The notes under the pieces: generated by a model
The model's database searches: none
Told to the model about the DNA's origin: nothing
Seen by the model: the letters and a program-made list of their open reading frames with translations, nothing else
Made by a program: the position numbers and the translations under genes
Assembly: GCA_020650975.1 (NCBI GenBank)
Contig: JAIPMN010001555.1
Span: 1-20,568 of the forward strand
Source of the DNA: Apostichopus californicus
Taxonomy: Eukaryota; Echinodermata; Holothuroidea; Aspidochirotida; Stichopodidae
Length of the DNA: 20,568 nucleotides
Direction: 5' to 3'
Shown here: positions 11,201-18,080 of the stretch, one piece after another
Layout: every line of letters starts with the position of its first letter
Numbering within the stretch: the stretch's first letter is position 1

Positions 11201-14200
11201 TTATTAAATATAAAATATTACAAAAGAGACCTTTCTGATGGTCACATAGAATGCTTACTAAGTATTTGGACTGAAAAGACACATGGAATTGACTTCAAGT
11301 TCTGTGAATCAGTGCACTGACATATCACGGTAGTCTCCCCTAGTGAAGACCTATTCAGAGTATCCGGTAAACAATTAGCCTTTATGTCGCCGTCCTCTGG
11401 ATCCGAACAATTCGGGGCCAACTGCGTCACGTCTACAATTTTGTTCAGATCAATATTAAAGTTCTGTGATGGAGGACACACTGGAGGGCTTGGACCAATA
11501 TTAATATGTTCTATGCGGAGAAAAAATTCAAACCAAATGTTCATAACATGTTTACGAGAGTTATGCTCATGGTAATTGAGAGTACAGTTATATGCTTATT
11601 ATGCTTACAATTTGAACTCATAGCAGAAGTGTGAATTGGTTTTATTTATATTTTGTGCACTGCTTATCTAAATAAACTTAATCAGCAACGGGGAAAGTCT
11701 CTTACGACTTGGTTTGGTCCAACGTGTTCCTTTTACTTGGTTTGTGTTATATATCACATATTATATGAATTATTATATTATATATCCTTTTAAACTACAA
11801 TATTCAAAGTGTGTGCCATTGCGTTGCAAAAACGCAAGCCGTACAAAGGGTGCTATAACAATGATACTGCAACTTTGAGAACAATTGTTAGTTAGATTTC
11901 AACTATCACCAGTTACGCTGTCGCCGAGTGGATAAAGGCGGTGGCATTTGAAGCAATGAGGCTTAGCAATCTGGAGGTTCGGGTTCGATAACCGGCCGGG
12001 TAATAGTAAGGTGGGTTTTTCATCCAAGAACAATCTACGGTTTTCCCATTTGCAATGACTTTCTAAGTTGAAAACATTCCAAATTTGAGTTAAACTGTTG
12101 AATTGGAATCCACCCGACGTGTAAGTTGTAATCCATAAACCCCTTGAGGGTTTCTCCCACATTTGTGGTCACCTAGGCGTCGTAAAATAACTGCTAATTA
12201 TTATTATTATTATTATGATTATCATTATGTATTCTGATAATTTATTTTTACAGGTTTAATTCATCAGACTGTATATTTAGTTATATATCCTGCATCATAC
12301 TGACCATGCACGACAACAGAGAAAACACAAAAGCTGCTGGTTCTTGCAGTATCCGTACATATACATGTGACATTTGTTGCTCCTAGAGAGAAATAACTGT
12401 TTGGTGTAACGGAACAAGATGCTTGAAAGTTTCCATCTTCATCATCGACGCAGGCAGGGAGTTCCCAGTCGACAAACTGGGCATTTTCACCTTCTTCAAC
12501 TTCCACTGATATTGTTTTAGGACATGTGGGTGGATCTGGGGGTCGATCCTCTGAAAATGAAGCGATAGCAACTCATAGTTTTATGTTTTATGTGCAAACA
12601 ACTTGAATTGCGGAAGATACCCCAATGCATTTTGTACGTAATATCACGCCGGTCGCATTTAGCCGTCGGGCATTGGTTGCAGTCACTTCCCCAAATGTAA
12701 CGTCTAGCCAGCGTTGAACACGCTTATCCAAATTTTTAGTACGTAAAGGTTTTCTATACCTGTAAACTCGACACCATGGTAGATTCATTCCATGTCGTTT
12801 GACTAAGTCTATGGTATGCCTAATTAATGCTACGAAAATGGAGATTTGCCGAAATGCTGTCTCAACATAACAAAGACCTAATATGGCGTATCAATAATAA
12901 CTACACACCATCTTCGAGTCGTAGCACCTAAGGTTTGACTATACTATTTTTAAACTATCAAGAAATTGTTATAGTCATAATTATAGTCATAAATACGATG
13001 GGTTACGCACAATTGATTTTCAAGGGATTTACAAAATCGCAAACACTGCAGAAAACCACAATTTACCTACATGGATCCCTACAACGCATGCCTAAAATCG
13101 GTCTAAATGTGATAATCCATACAATACGTTCAGTTCAATGGCGGAAGCGGTTTTGACAAATTGGTTGACACGTTTATTGCTATTATTACTATGTGTAATA
13201 TAGAACTAAGAATACATATAAATATGCGTGCGTGCTAATAGTTCAAGGAAAGCCACCAGCAACATATATGTATTTTCTCTACTGGACGACCCGGTTTTAT
13301 TTCGTCCAGGGAAGGAGTCAAGGGGAGAAGTGAGCCTCCCGTTAAAGAAGTTTTGGTAAAGTGGAGGGTGTTTAGATGTTATATTTTGCAACTTTTGGAA
13401 CAATGTTGAGGAATGTTCGACTGTTCAGGTTGTAGAGCATATACATGTCGTACATTAATGTGCTTAGTTAACATTCTGTCTTCCAGTGGGGAGGGGGGAG
13501 GGGGGAGGGGCGTGGTCTGAGCTCACTCCCCTGGTTTTCTTCTAGGGGCTAAGGCCCCCGCCCTGAATTATTTTTGACTGAGCACCTGCATTTCTAAACA
13601 CATACTCCAATATACTTTTGCATATACCTGTAAAAAGATCTCACCAATAGGAACAAGTTTGTTAACCCAGCCTAGACCTGTGAGGCCTACATGTTAAGTT
13701 ATTTTATCCACTGATGGAATTTTTTTGGAGTTATCTTTAATCATGCATATAATAGGAACCTTTTATTTTCCTAGTGTCCAACTTACCTTCAATAATCACA
13801 AGAAACGTACAAAAGCTCTGCCAGCCTTCAGAATCCATGCACGTACAGGTAACAATATGAAATCCAATATCAAACATTTTACCAGATGCCGGATTGCACT
13901 CGGCCGTAAAATAGTTATCCTGGAGATCGAAACACATCGGGGTTGTCCAAGAAATCACCATAGCAACTGAACCAGTCGCTTTTTGCATTGTTATGGTGTC
14001 TGGACATTCTGGTGTAGACGGCTGGTCTTGTGCCACTGTACGGAGTTAAAATGGACGACCATCTTATAGAAATATGTAGCTTAACGTTAATATAACCACT
14101 CTTTAAAATGACCTTCAGTGTGGGCTAATTACTGCAGTACTAACTAAAAACGTAAAAAAGCAAAATAAGCCATAATTGTAGTGAATTCATTTTCGCTACC

Positions 14201-15166
14201 TTTTCCATGGATTATGATGTTACGGTCTAGAATGAAACGTCTGGAAAACATATTTCAATGTTTTTAGTTATAAAATGTGTACACCCATAGATTAATGTAA
14301 GAATGCATGTACGCGAATGCCAGTCCTGTGCTGGTAATAGCCTGTATTTATTAATATTCTTACATATGGGTATTTATTTAGTTGGATACTATACTAACAT
14401 TTGTAAACAGCACAATATATTTTATTGCTGAAAGATTATGTTCAAATGTTTAGGACGAGAGGCCTAACAAAAATGTTATAGATCGCTATGGATGTTGTTG
14501 CGTTATGATGACACTATCAACAGTATGTTGGTCTATCTCGATGTAACCAGGGAGCTGTTATGGTTCCATAACAACTCCCTGCTGTAACAATTTAGGCTAA
14601 AACTGTACACAAACTAACAAAGCCATCCAAACATTGTCAAACGTGAATCAAATGGACGTTCTTCAAGTCTACAATTAACTTTCAACTCAGAATTAGTAAA
14701 ATAAAATAGTTAGCAGAATGTTTGCGTATGCCAAATTCAAACTTCGATCTTTTACAAATATTTCAACATTGCAGCAAGAAATCAGGGTACATTAAGCCTT
14801 TTCGAAGACTGGATAACATTCTGATTACAGTAACTACATTATTAGTTATGTTGGTTATGGCTGACGAAAGTGACGAACTAGCATCGCATTCACTGCATTG
14901 ATACAATAACTGTACATTAACTTGTTTTGGTTATTGTTTATTAAGCAAATATATGTCTCGTATTCTCCTTTCGATAGACACTGAAATGTCACGTTTCAAC
15001 GCTTATAGGTAATCAACTCATAAATAAATTGAATGTGATGTTTACAACGCACTTACGAAGTCTTTAGAAGATAATAATACGCCATTCATTACCTCTCGAT
15101 ATATACCAAGAACTTACCTGAATATGTGCTGCAAATGACTGCAATGAGAAGTAGCTTTAGCAACAT
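5095..15166 (-). CDS. Complete 14-exon gene: HYR-domain receptor tyrosine pseudokinase (796 aa)
   Basis: This is a single-pass plasma-membrane receptor with a degenerate kinase domain. Coding exons on the minus strand: 15166-15118, 14035-13787, 12550-12305, 11510-11259, 10649-10335, 9803-9643, 9017-8804, 8298-8188, 7480-7284, 7032-6913, 6458-6347, 6089-5993, 5635-5536, 5262-5095. They sum to 2391 nt (796 residues plus TAA), all introns are GT-AG and the phases agree throughout. Domain order: signal peptide 1-17, HYR domains at about 25-99, 107-181, 191-265 and 291-370, membrane helix about 389-406, kinase-like domain about 459-733, D/N-Q-R/H tail 764-790. Seen directly: Lys492, helix-C Glu509, Asn603 replacing the HRD Asp, His608 replacing the catalytic-loop Asn, and no DFG. 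The HYR family is known as an extracellular adhesion fold. Inference: ligand sensing with signalling by scaffolding. The protein could still bind nucleotide. The gene model is strong; the ligand is unknown. Confidence 0.9.
5116..5196 (-). repeat. In-frame 9-bp minisatellite, nine units
   Basis: Nine back-to-back 9-mers of the unit GCGTTGATC (plus strand; GATCAACGC in coding sense), each differing from the unit by at most two bases. The period is three codons, so copy-number changes keep the frame. The next 9-mer toward 5205 (ttcgtcatc) is only a faint match. Such arrays are often length-polymorphic. Confidence 0.95.
5536..5635 (-). CDS. Exon 13: kinase C-lobe end (DCW...RPT)
   Basis: Completes codon 708 and covers residues 709-741, phase 2 in and phase 0 out, with a ccgcag acceptor and a GATCAG/gtgagg donor. 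[19 protein letters not shown] is the conserved helix H-I region, including the Arg that pairs with the APE Glu. It marks the end of the kinase fold. Confidence 0.88.
5993..6089 (-). CDS. Exon 12: kinase C-lobe (SGYRLPRP)
   Basis: Residues 676-707 plus part of codon 708, phase 1 in and phase 2 out. The acceptor is acaccag and the donor CCATA/gtaagt. [20 protein letters not shown] and LPRPNHC match the helix G region that follows WEIITFG in tyrosine kinases. The genomic frame shows TAG across the donor, but splicing makes a Tyr codon (TA+C). Confidence 0.85.
6347..6458 (-). CDS. Exon 11: kinase APE motif and helix F
   Basis: Residues 639-675, phase 0 in and phase 1 out, with a ccttcag acceptor and a TTCG/gtatga donor. 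[10 protein letters not shown] is the P+1 loop and APE motif of the tyrosine-kinase branch. [18 protein letters not shown] is the near-invariant helix F with its structural Asp. The C-lobe scaffold is therefore conserved although the catalytic residues are not. Confidence 0.9.
6913..7032 (-). CDS. Exon 10: degenerate catalytic loop and lost DFG
   Basis: Residues 599-638, phase 0-0, with a tctttag acceptor and a TTG/gtaggt donor. Where active tyrosine kinases read IHRDLAARN this exon reads IHRNLSASH, so the proton-accepting Asp is Asn603 and the Mg-binding Asn is His608. The expected KISDFGLSR reads KISGFSR, two residues short and with no Asp. The activation segment has no Tyr. The exon is fully open and in phase with both neighbours, so these changes look like settled features rather than sequence errors. 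Confidence 0.88.
7284..7480 (-). CDS. Exon 9: kinase hinge and helix E
   Basis: Residues 533-598, phase 1 in and phase 0 out, with a cttgcag acceptor and an AAC/gtacgt donor. [19 protein letters not shown] is the hinge and helix D. A short insert follows, then [16 protein letters not shown], the helix E that runs straight into the catalytic loop in exon 10. Length and motifs are ordinary for a tyrosine kinase. Confidence 0.88.
8188..8298 (-). CDS. Exon 8: kinase helix C
   Basis: Residues 496-532, phase 1-1, with a cataag acceptor and a TTCAG/gtattg donor. It contains [20 protein letters not shown], which is the helix C with Glu509 as the Lys partner, followed by the HxNIVxxLG strand typical of tyrosine kinases. 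A decayed copy of this exon lies at 16607-16703. Confidence 0.87.
8804..9017 (-). CDS. Exon 7: juxtamembrane region and kinase N-lobe (Gly loop, VAVK)
   Basis: Residues 425-495, phase 0 in and phase 1 out, with a ttttttcacag acceptor and an ACAA/gtaagg donor. A Ser/Lys-rich juxtamembrane stretch is followed by [17 protein letters not shown], the glycine-rich loop with the third Gly replaced by Ser, and then VVAVKVL with the ATP-site Lys at 492. This half of the nucleotide pocket looks preserved, so ATP binding without catalysis remains possible. Confidence 0.88.
9343..9497. repeat. 155-nt fold-back (long hairpin) in intron 6
   Basis: The arm 9343-9380 and the reverse complement of 9460-9497 agree at 35 of 38 positions (ACAGAGCTTATGCA...TTTGTAGGTGATGA). 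Pairing continues inward with gaps (TGTACT against AGTACA, and further matches to TACTT), so most of the segment can fold on itself. It could be a MITE or a miRNA-like precursor. No clear target duplication is visible. Confidence 0.85.
9643..9803 (-). CDS. Exon 6: transmembrane segment and juxtamembrane start
   Basis: Residues 371-424, phase 1 in and phase 0 out, with a cattgcag acceptor and an ATG/gtaagt donor. A short extracellular stalk rich in charge leads to a hydrophobic run, [18 protein letters not shown], at about 389-406. It ends in RCHLSRSNR, the positive-inside stop-transfer pattern of a type I membrane protein. The Gly at 391 and 394 form a loose small-xx-small packing motif. Confidence 0.88.
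10335..10649 (-). CDS. Exon 5: Thr/Pro linker and HYR domain 4
   Basis: Residues 266-370, phase 1-1, with an atccag acceptor and a GACGAAG/gtacga donor. The first codon (Met) is made from A of exon 4 and TG of exon 5. About 25 residues of Pro/Thr/Ser-rich linker come before [40 protein letters not shown] and [13 protein letters not shown] is a possible glycosylation site. This is the membrane-proximal HYR, and the linker may act as a flexible spacer. Confidence 0.83.
11259..11510 (-). CDS. Exon 4: HYR domain 3
   Basis: Residues 182-265, phase 1-1, with a cgcatag acceptor and an ACTTA/gtaagc donor. Key pieces are [40 protein letters not shown] and [10 protein letters not shown]. The six-cysteine pattern is kept. 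NCS and NRS are possible N-glycosylation sites. The open frame continues past the donor into the intron, but the donor gives the correct phase for exon 5. Confidence 0.83.
11912..12226 (+). mobile_element. tRNA-derived SINE in intron 3, antisense to the gene
   Basis: The head resembles a class II (Ser/Leu-like) tRNA gene. It has a box A-like GTCGCCGAGTGG near 11920-11931, and a box B GGTTCGATAAC at 982-992 of the 11 kb block, followed by CGGCC. A tRNA-unrelated body of about 200 bp follows, and the element ends in an (ATT)n tail at about 12198-12226. Length, order and 3' microsatellite tail are those of a short interspersed element moved by a LINE. The anticodon arm is not intact, so it is not a working tRNA gene. 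Clear target duplications were not found by eye. Confidence 0.82.
12305..12550 (-). CDS. Exon 3: HYR domain 2
   Basis: Residues 100-181, phase 1-1, with a ttttcag acceptor and a CATG/gtcagt donor (GT followed by C, slightly off consensus). The domain begins after a Pro-rich linker ([12 protein letters not shown]) and has [34 protein letters not shown] and SFCVFSVVV. All six cysteines sit where they do in exon 2. NVT is a potential N-glycosylation site. Confidence 0.85.
13282..13309. repeat. Short hairpin in intron 2
   Basis: CTGGACGA and TCGTCCAG pair over 8 bp around a 12-nt loop. It sits in a GC-richer patch (about 13280-13350 and 13480-13570) that looks unlike the surrounding AT-rich intron and may be a fragment of an old repeat. 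Confidence 0.5.
13488..13510 (+). other. G-quadruplex-forming motif in intron 2
   Basis: Four runs of 4, 6, 6 and 4 guanines separated by single A residues on the plus strand. This exceeds the usual G3+ N1-7 rule for quadruplex formation. It lies on the template strand of the receptor gene, so the transcript carries the C-rich complement. Confidence 0.85.
13787..14035 (-). CDS. Exon 2: HYR domain 1
   Basis: Residues 17-99. The exon is bounded by a cgtacag acceptor and a GAAG/gtaagt donor, phase 1-1. It follows the hyalin-repeat pattern: PECPDTI at the start, a central SWTTP strand with [13 protein letters not shown], then [15 protein letters not shown] and SFCTFLVII at the end. It has six cysteines, where the commonly described HYR core has about four. 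The module would sit outside the cell as an immunoglobulin-like beta sandwich used for adhesion or ligand contact. Confidence 0.85.
14283..14371. repeat. Imperfect inverted repeat in intron 1
   Basis: ACCCATA plus TGTAAGAAT (14283-14289 and 14296-14304, split by 6 bases) pairs with ATTCTTACATATGGGT at 14356-14371, leaving a loop of about 50 nt. It is probably an old fold-back element remnant. Confidence 0.5.
14548..14581. repeat. 34-nt near-perfect palindrome in intron 1
   Basis: CAGGGAGCTGTTATGG and CCATAACAACTCCCTG pair over 16 bp with a single mismatch, separated by only TT. On DNA it can extrude as a cruciform; in the transcript it forms a very tight stem. Confidence 0.9.
15118..15166 (-). 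CDS. Exon 1: start codon and signal peptide
   Basis: The exon reads [16 protein letters not shown] and then splits a codon in phase 1 at a consensus CAG/gtaagt donor. The short basic start followed by a run of Leu, Ile, Val and Ala and then small polar residues is a typical secretory signal peptide, with cleavage likely near the exon junction. The ATG has A at -3, and I see no upstream ATG in the 80 bases before it, which supports this start. Any 5' UTR exon further up is not visible. Confidence 0.85.
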
Positions 15167-15760
15167 CTTTCCTCTAGGACTTCAGCAATGTCAAGCGTAG
15201 ATACCGACGTCCTTACTTTTAGTTATCTTTAGATAATAACTGCAACTATATTTTACGTGTACTAAAGTGAATATCTATTAACAGTTCTATAGTGTAAGAC
15301 TGCGCTGCTTGGCTTGTCTGCTTTACATGTTCAATTGTAATAAAACCTCAGAATATAGCTAAACTTGCCATATTTTCAATAAATCAGTGAACTGTGCAGA
15401 GCTTATTATGTCCGTTATAATAGGCTTTATGTTGATTGTATGCTGTCTAGATCAGTTTTGCTATATCAGAATCATACACAGTTGAATAAATCCAGGTATT
15501 TAACACAGTTTGAATTTTATGGTACGAGCCCATCTACGTAATTGGACCATTCTTTTTGTGTATCAACTGCTAATGTGCGGAACATCAACCGCTAATGTAA
15601 CAGAAATACTAACCAATCATGCCACGGGCAGGACAAGTGGTTATAAACGAAGGAATTAACTCACAAGCACTATACGTACTAGATATGTGTCTTGATTCAG
15701 TTATTGTTCAGGTTTGAATAAGAAATACCACTCAATAGCTTGTTAGTTCACTTTGCCATA
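15167..15760. other. Upstream region and presumed promoter of the receptor gene
   Basis: The interval of about 0.6 kb between the receptor start codon and the decayed paralogue should hold the 5' UTR and core promoter. I find no convincing TATA box or initiator on the minus strand. Confidence 0.4.
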
Positions 15761-15823
15761 CTAATGGTTCTGATCATTCGAACTACCGTGGGTGTCTTGA
15801 AATATTTCCAACACCAGATAACC
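15761..15823 (-). pseudogene. Exon 14-like remnant with intact splice acceptor
   Basis: Reads GYLVLEIFQDTHGSSNDQNH then TAG, preceded by a good atttacag acceptor. The first nine residues match exon 14 of the complete gene except one Leu/Ile change. The tail ends after a single DQ-like unit, so it lacks the tripeptide array. It may be just a relic or a usable alternative last exon; its small size gives little power to judge. Confidence 0.75.
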
Positions 15824-16039
15824 CTGTAAATATTAAAAAATTTATATATCTTGACAGAAGTATTTTCCTCTTCCCCCTTTTTATCATTTATATTAATTTA
15901 TTTAATTTACAAAAAAACTTTAGTTAAGACAATCTTTATACCGATTAATACAACTACAATTTTATTAATTCAAAGGCATAATTCTTTGTGATAATTTATT
16001 AATCTTTTCTACTGTGTATTTGTTTATAAGTCACAATTA

Positions 16040-16100
16040 TTGAAGACAGTACATCTGGCCGGAAGAAAGACTATAACCTGACGGTATGTCGTCCATGATA
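16040..16100 (-). pseudogene. Exon 12-like remnant
   Basis: In one frame it reads MDDIPSGYSLSSGQMYCLQ and then a stop, against [18 protein letters not shown] in exon 12 of the complete gene. The core IPSGY and CLQ blocks are identical. No matching acceptor is seen on the upstream side. Confidence 0.75.
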
Positions 16101-16506
16101 TATAAATTCAGCGACGAAAGGGTTGATTTGATTTTGCATGCAGCTTCCATGGAACTCCTTAGCATTGGAATTTAACTGCTGCCAAGTATGCCACTATACT
16201 TACTTCAGTTGACTTTAACAATAGTTGGTATTTTGAAAAACACTGACTTTATAGACACTTTTCAAATAGAAATCGACAATCGTGTCCATGTCAATAATGT
16301 CTTTTGTCCAAAATGGAAGTCGTTGTTGTTAAGGGGTAGTATGAGCTTTTCGTTGGCGGCAATTGGATATAAGCCTTTTACATACATCAACTCCAACTCT
16401 ACAGGTTAACGCATGCCTATATAACATAGTCCTGGGCGTTAAGGAGCGATAATGTGATCTGATACATTTGGGCACATCACGCGTCTTTTATAAATGCTCT
16501 ACCCAC

Positions 16507-16555
16507 CTTTGGGCTTTTATCAGCAATGCCAGCATATATATGTACGGCACAACTA
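16507..16555 (-). pseudogene. Exon 10-like remnant (3' half)
   Basis: Reads SCAVHIYAGIADKSPK followed by a gtgggt donor, against [16 protein letters not shown] and gtaggt in exon 10. The upstream half with the catalytic loop is not recognisable. Confidence 0.65.
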
Positions 16556-16606
16556 TGAACTGAAGCTACATTAGTTTAGCATATCGATGATGAAGGAATA
16601 CAGTAC

Positions 16607-16703
16607 CTGGCATGCAGTAGCCAAGCATCCTGTGCTGGTCCAGAGACTTGTGGATGTATAGCTCTTCCCTAGATACTGACTGTTCATAAGCTGTAATGCT
16701 GCC
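16607..16703 (-). pseudogene. Exon 8-like remnant
   Basis: Contains EELYIHKSLDQHRMLGYCMP before a CCAG/gtactg donor, against [13 protein letters not shown]...VLGCSM in exon 8. About five codons around NIVEV are missing and the acceptor AG reads TG. Confidence 0.75.
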
Positions 16704-16856
16704 ATAAGATATAACTACATACGACATACTTGTATATACAATTGTTTAATCCATTGTTTATTTGAGTACATAACTTTAGTCCTATTTACAAACTACGATT
16801 TCCCTATATGTTTAAATCATGTACAGACTATTGAGTAGCAAATTATAATTCATACT

Positions 16857-17279
16857 TTAGTATATGCCCTGGCTGTGGTTGATATATAAAACCCAAACAA
16901 GTGGTCTCATCGAAGCTTGTCGGGGACTATCGTCGGGGATTATCGAGGATCGTCGGTGTACCGTCCCTTTGTCGGTGTCTGTTCCTTTGCAGTAAACGAG
17001 TTGTGGTTGGGAGGGTCCGGGTTTGGTCTGTCTGTCTCTCTGGGGGTTGGTGGAGGGATTATCCGTTGGATGCGGTCCTTTGGCGGTGTTCTGCGGTTGG
17101 GTTTGGGTTGATGATGCCGCGAACGCCACTTCTGAAATTGCTAAGGTAGAACTTGTTCTAGTGGCAGCACTTTGGTATGATGTCCGGACGTTTGTTACAT
17201 TCATAATGCACAACTGTACGTTCTTGTCATAAGAGGTACACGGATCTCTCCACAACAAGTTTGTGTGATAATTCGACAA
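16857..17279 (-). other. GC-richer open frame, 140 codons, not recognised
   Basis: An uninterrupted minus-strand frame in a block visibly richer in G and C than its surroundings. The first third (QLCIMNVTNV, SSTLAISEVAF) faintly recalls the end of an immunoglobulin-like domain. The middle is rich in Pro, Thr and Gln, with no domain I know. Overlapping plus-strand frames are open too, as expected from base composition. It could be an exon of a neighbouring gene, a worn repeat, or chance. I see no convincing splice sites at its ends. Confidence 0.25.
16919..16944. repeat. 13-bp tandem repeat
   Basis: GTCGGGGACTATC is followed directly by GTCGGGGATTATC, and then by weaker GAGGATC and GTCGGTG echoes. 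It lies inside the GC-richer block. Confidence 0.7.
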
Positions 17280-17362
17280 AAGGCATTAAGTCAAACATCT
17301 CCCCTGATAGCACTTGACGATAGTTTCAAACCAGTATATATCTTTAACTTGGAATATGAAAA

Positions 17363-18080
17363 TCATTGCATTGGTGTTGGGAATTTTTACAAAGTGTGGT
17401 ATATGACATCCCTGGTCAAATAAAATGCACAAGAATAAAAAAGTTTAGATCATTTTGTGCTCGTGAGGTCACTGTGATATATGTAAAGGTTTCGTTCAGT
17501 TCAGTTAAGTAAAATTCATTTATATCTCATTTCTTGTAAGTTGAAAGCATTATATTTCATATTCTTTTCAGTCTGGAAGTTTGGTTCAGGGCAATATGTG
17601 CCTTAATGCTAGAATATATCGATATTAGTGCATTGGTGCTTGTGGTACATGACATGCATGTGGTACATGACATGCATTCCCAAATGAAATGTACAATAAT
17701 AAGGGAGTTAATAGCCTTGTGAAGTCACTGAGCAGGTGTGAAAGCAATGTGATATGTAAAGGTACGTTCTGTTAACTTCAGTTCAGTTGTCAGGGTCAGT
17801 TACACCTCATTGCACTTAAGCTAAAATCGTTATATTTCATGGTCCTGCCAGTATGTTTGTGTCAAGGCAATCGATGCTTTTAACCATTTGGTTTAGGAAT
17901 TCTTACCAAGTGTGGTATATTGACATGCCTGGCAATAATGAAAACGCACAGGAATAATATAGTTAAGAGCAAGCTGTGCTTGTGAGGTCACTGTTGTGAA
18001 ACCGTGTATGTTATATGGAAAGTTTAGTTCAAGTTGTTCACTCAAAAGTTGATGTCACAGGCTGAAATTCACAGTTAAAG
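17363..18080. repeat. Three diverged tandem copies of a roughly 250-bp unit
   Basis: Recurring landmarks are GTGGTATATGACATCCCTGG (17397), GTGGTACATGACATGCATTC (about 17659) and GTGGTATATTGACATGCCTG (17912). Each is followed in order by an A-rich AAATG/CACA block, a TTGTGAGGTCACTG-like block, ATATGTAAAGGTT/AC, a TTCAGTTCAG block and ATATTTCAT. Spacing is about 250-265 bp. The third copy is shorter and the most worn. No coding frame or known satellite is recognised. Confidence 0.75.

Larger units (their letters stand above)
15761..16710 (-). pseudogene. Collapsed tandem paralogue of the pseudokinase receptor (exon 14, 12, 10 and 8 remnants)
   Basis: Four pieces resembling exons of the neighbouring receptor occur on the same strand and in the same order, within 1 kb instead of about 3.2 kb. 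The exon 14-like piece is at 15761-15823, exon 12-like about 16040-16100, exon 10-like 16507 to about 16555, and exon 8-like 16607 to about 16703. Intron sequence is also shared. The stretch 16182-16213 matches 6513-6544 of intron 10 at most positions, and 16563-16600 resembles the intron edge at 8143-8180. Exons 9, 11 and 13 are missing, the exon 12-like piece has a stop in its last codons, and the exon 8-like piece has lost its AG acceptor. This is a host-gene duplicate that has decayed by deletion. I see no first half (TM, HYR) beyond 16710. Confidence 0.8.

Noticed and set aside
11912-11998. A functional tRNA gene
   Set aside because: Box A-like and box B-like motifs are present, but the anticodon and acceptor stems do not close and the sequence runs into a SINE body with an ATT tail.
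16857-17279. The open frame as an HYR or immunoglobulin exon of the lost paralogue
   Set aside because: The cysteine and Trp patterns do not fit HYR, the immunoglobulin resemblance is faint, and no splice sites frame it.
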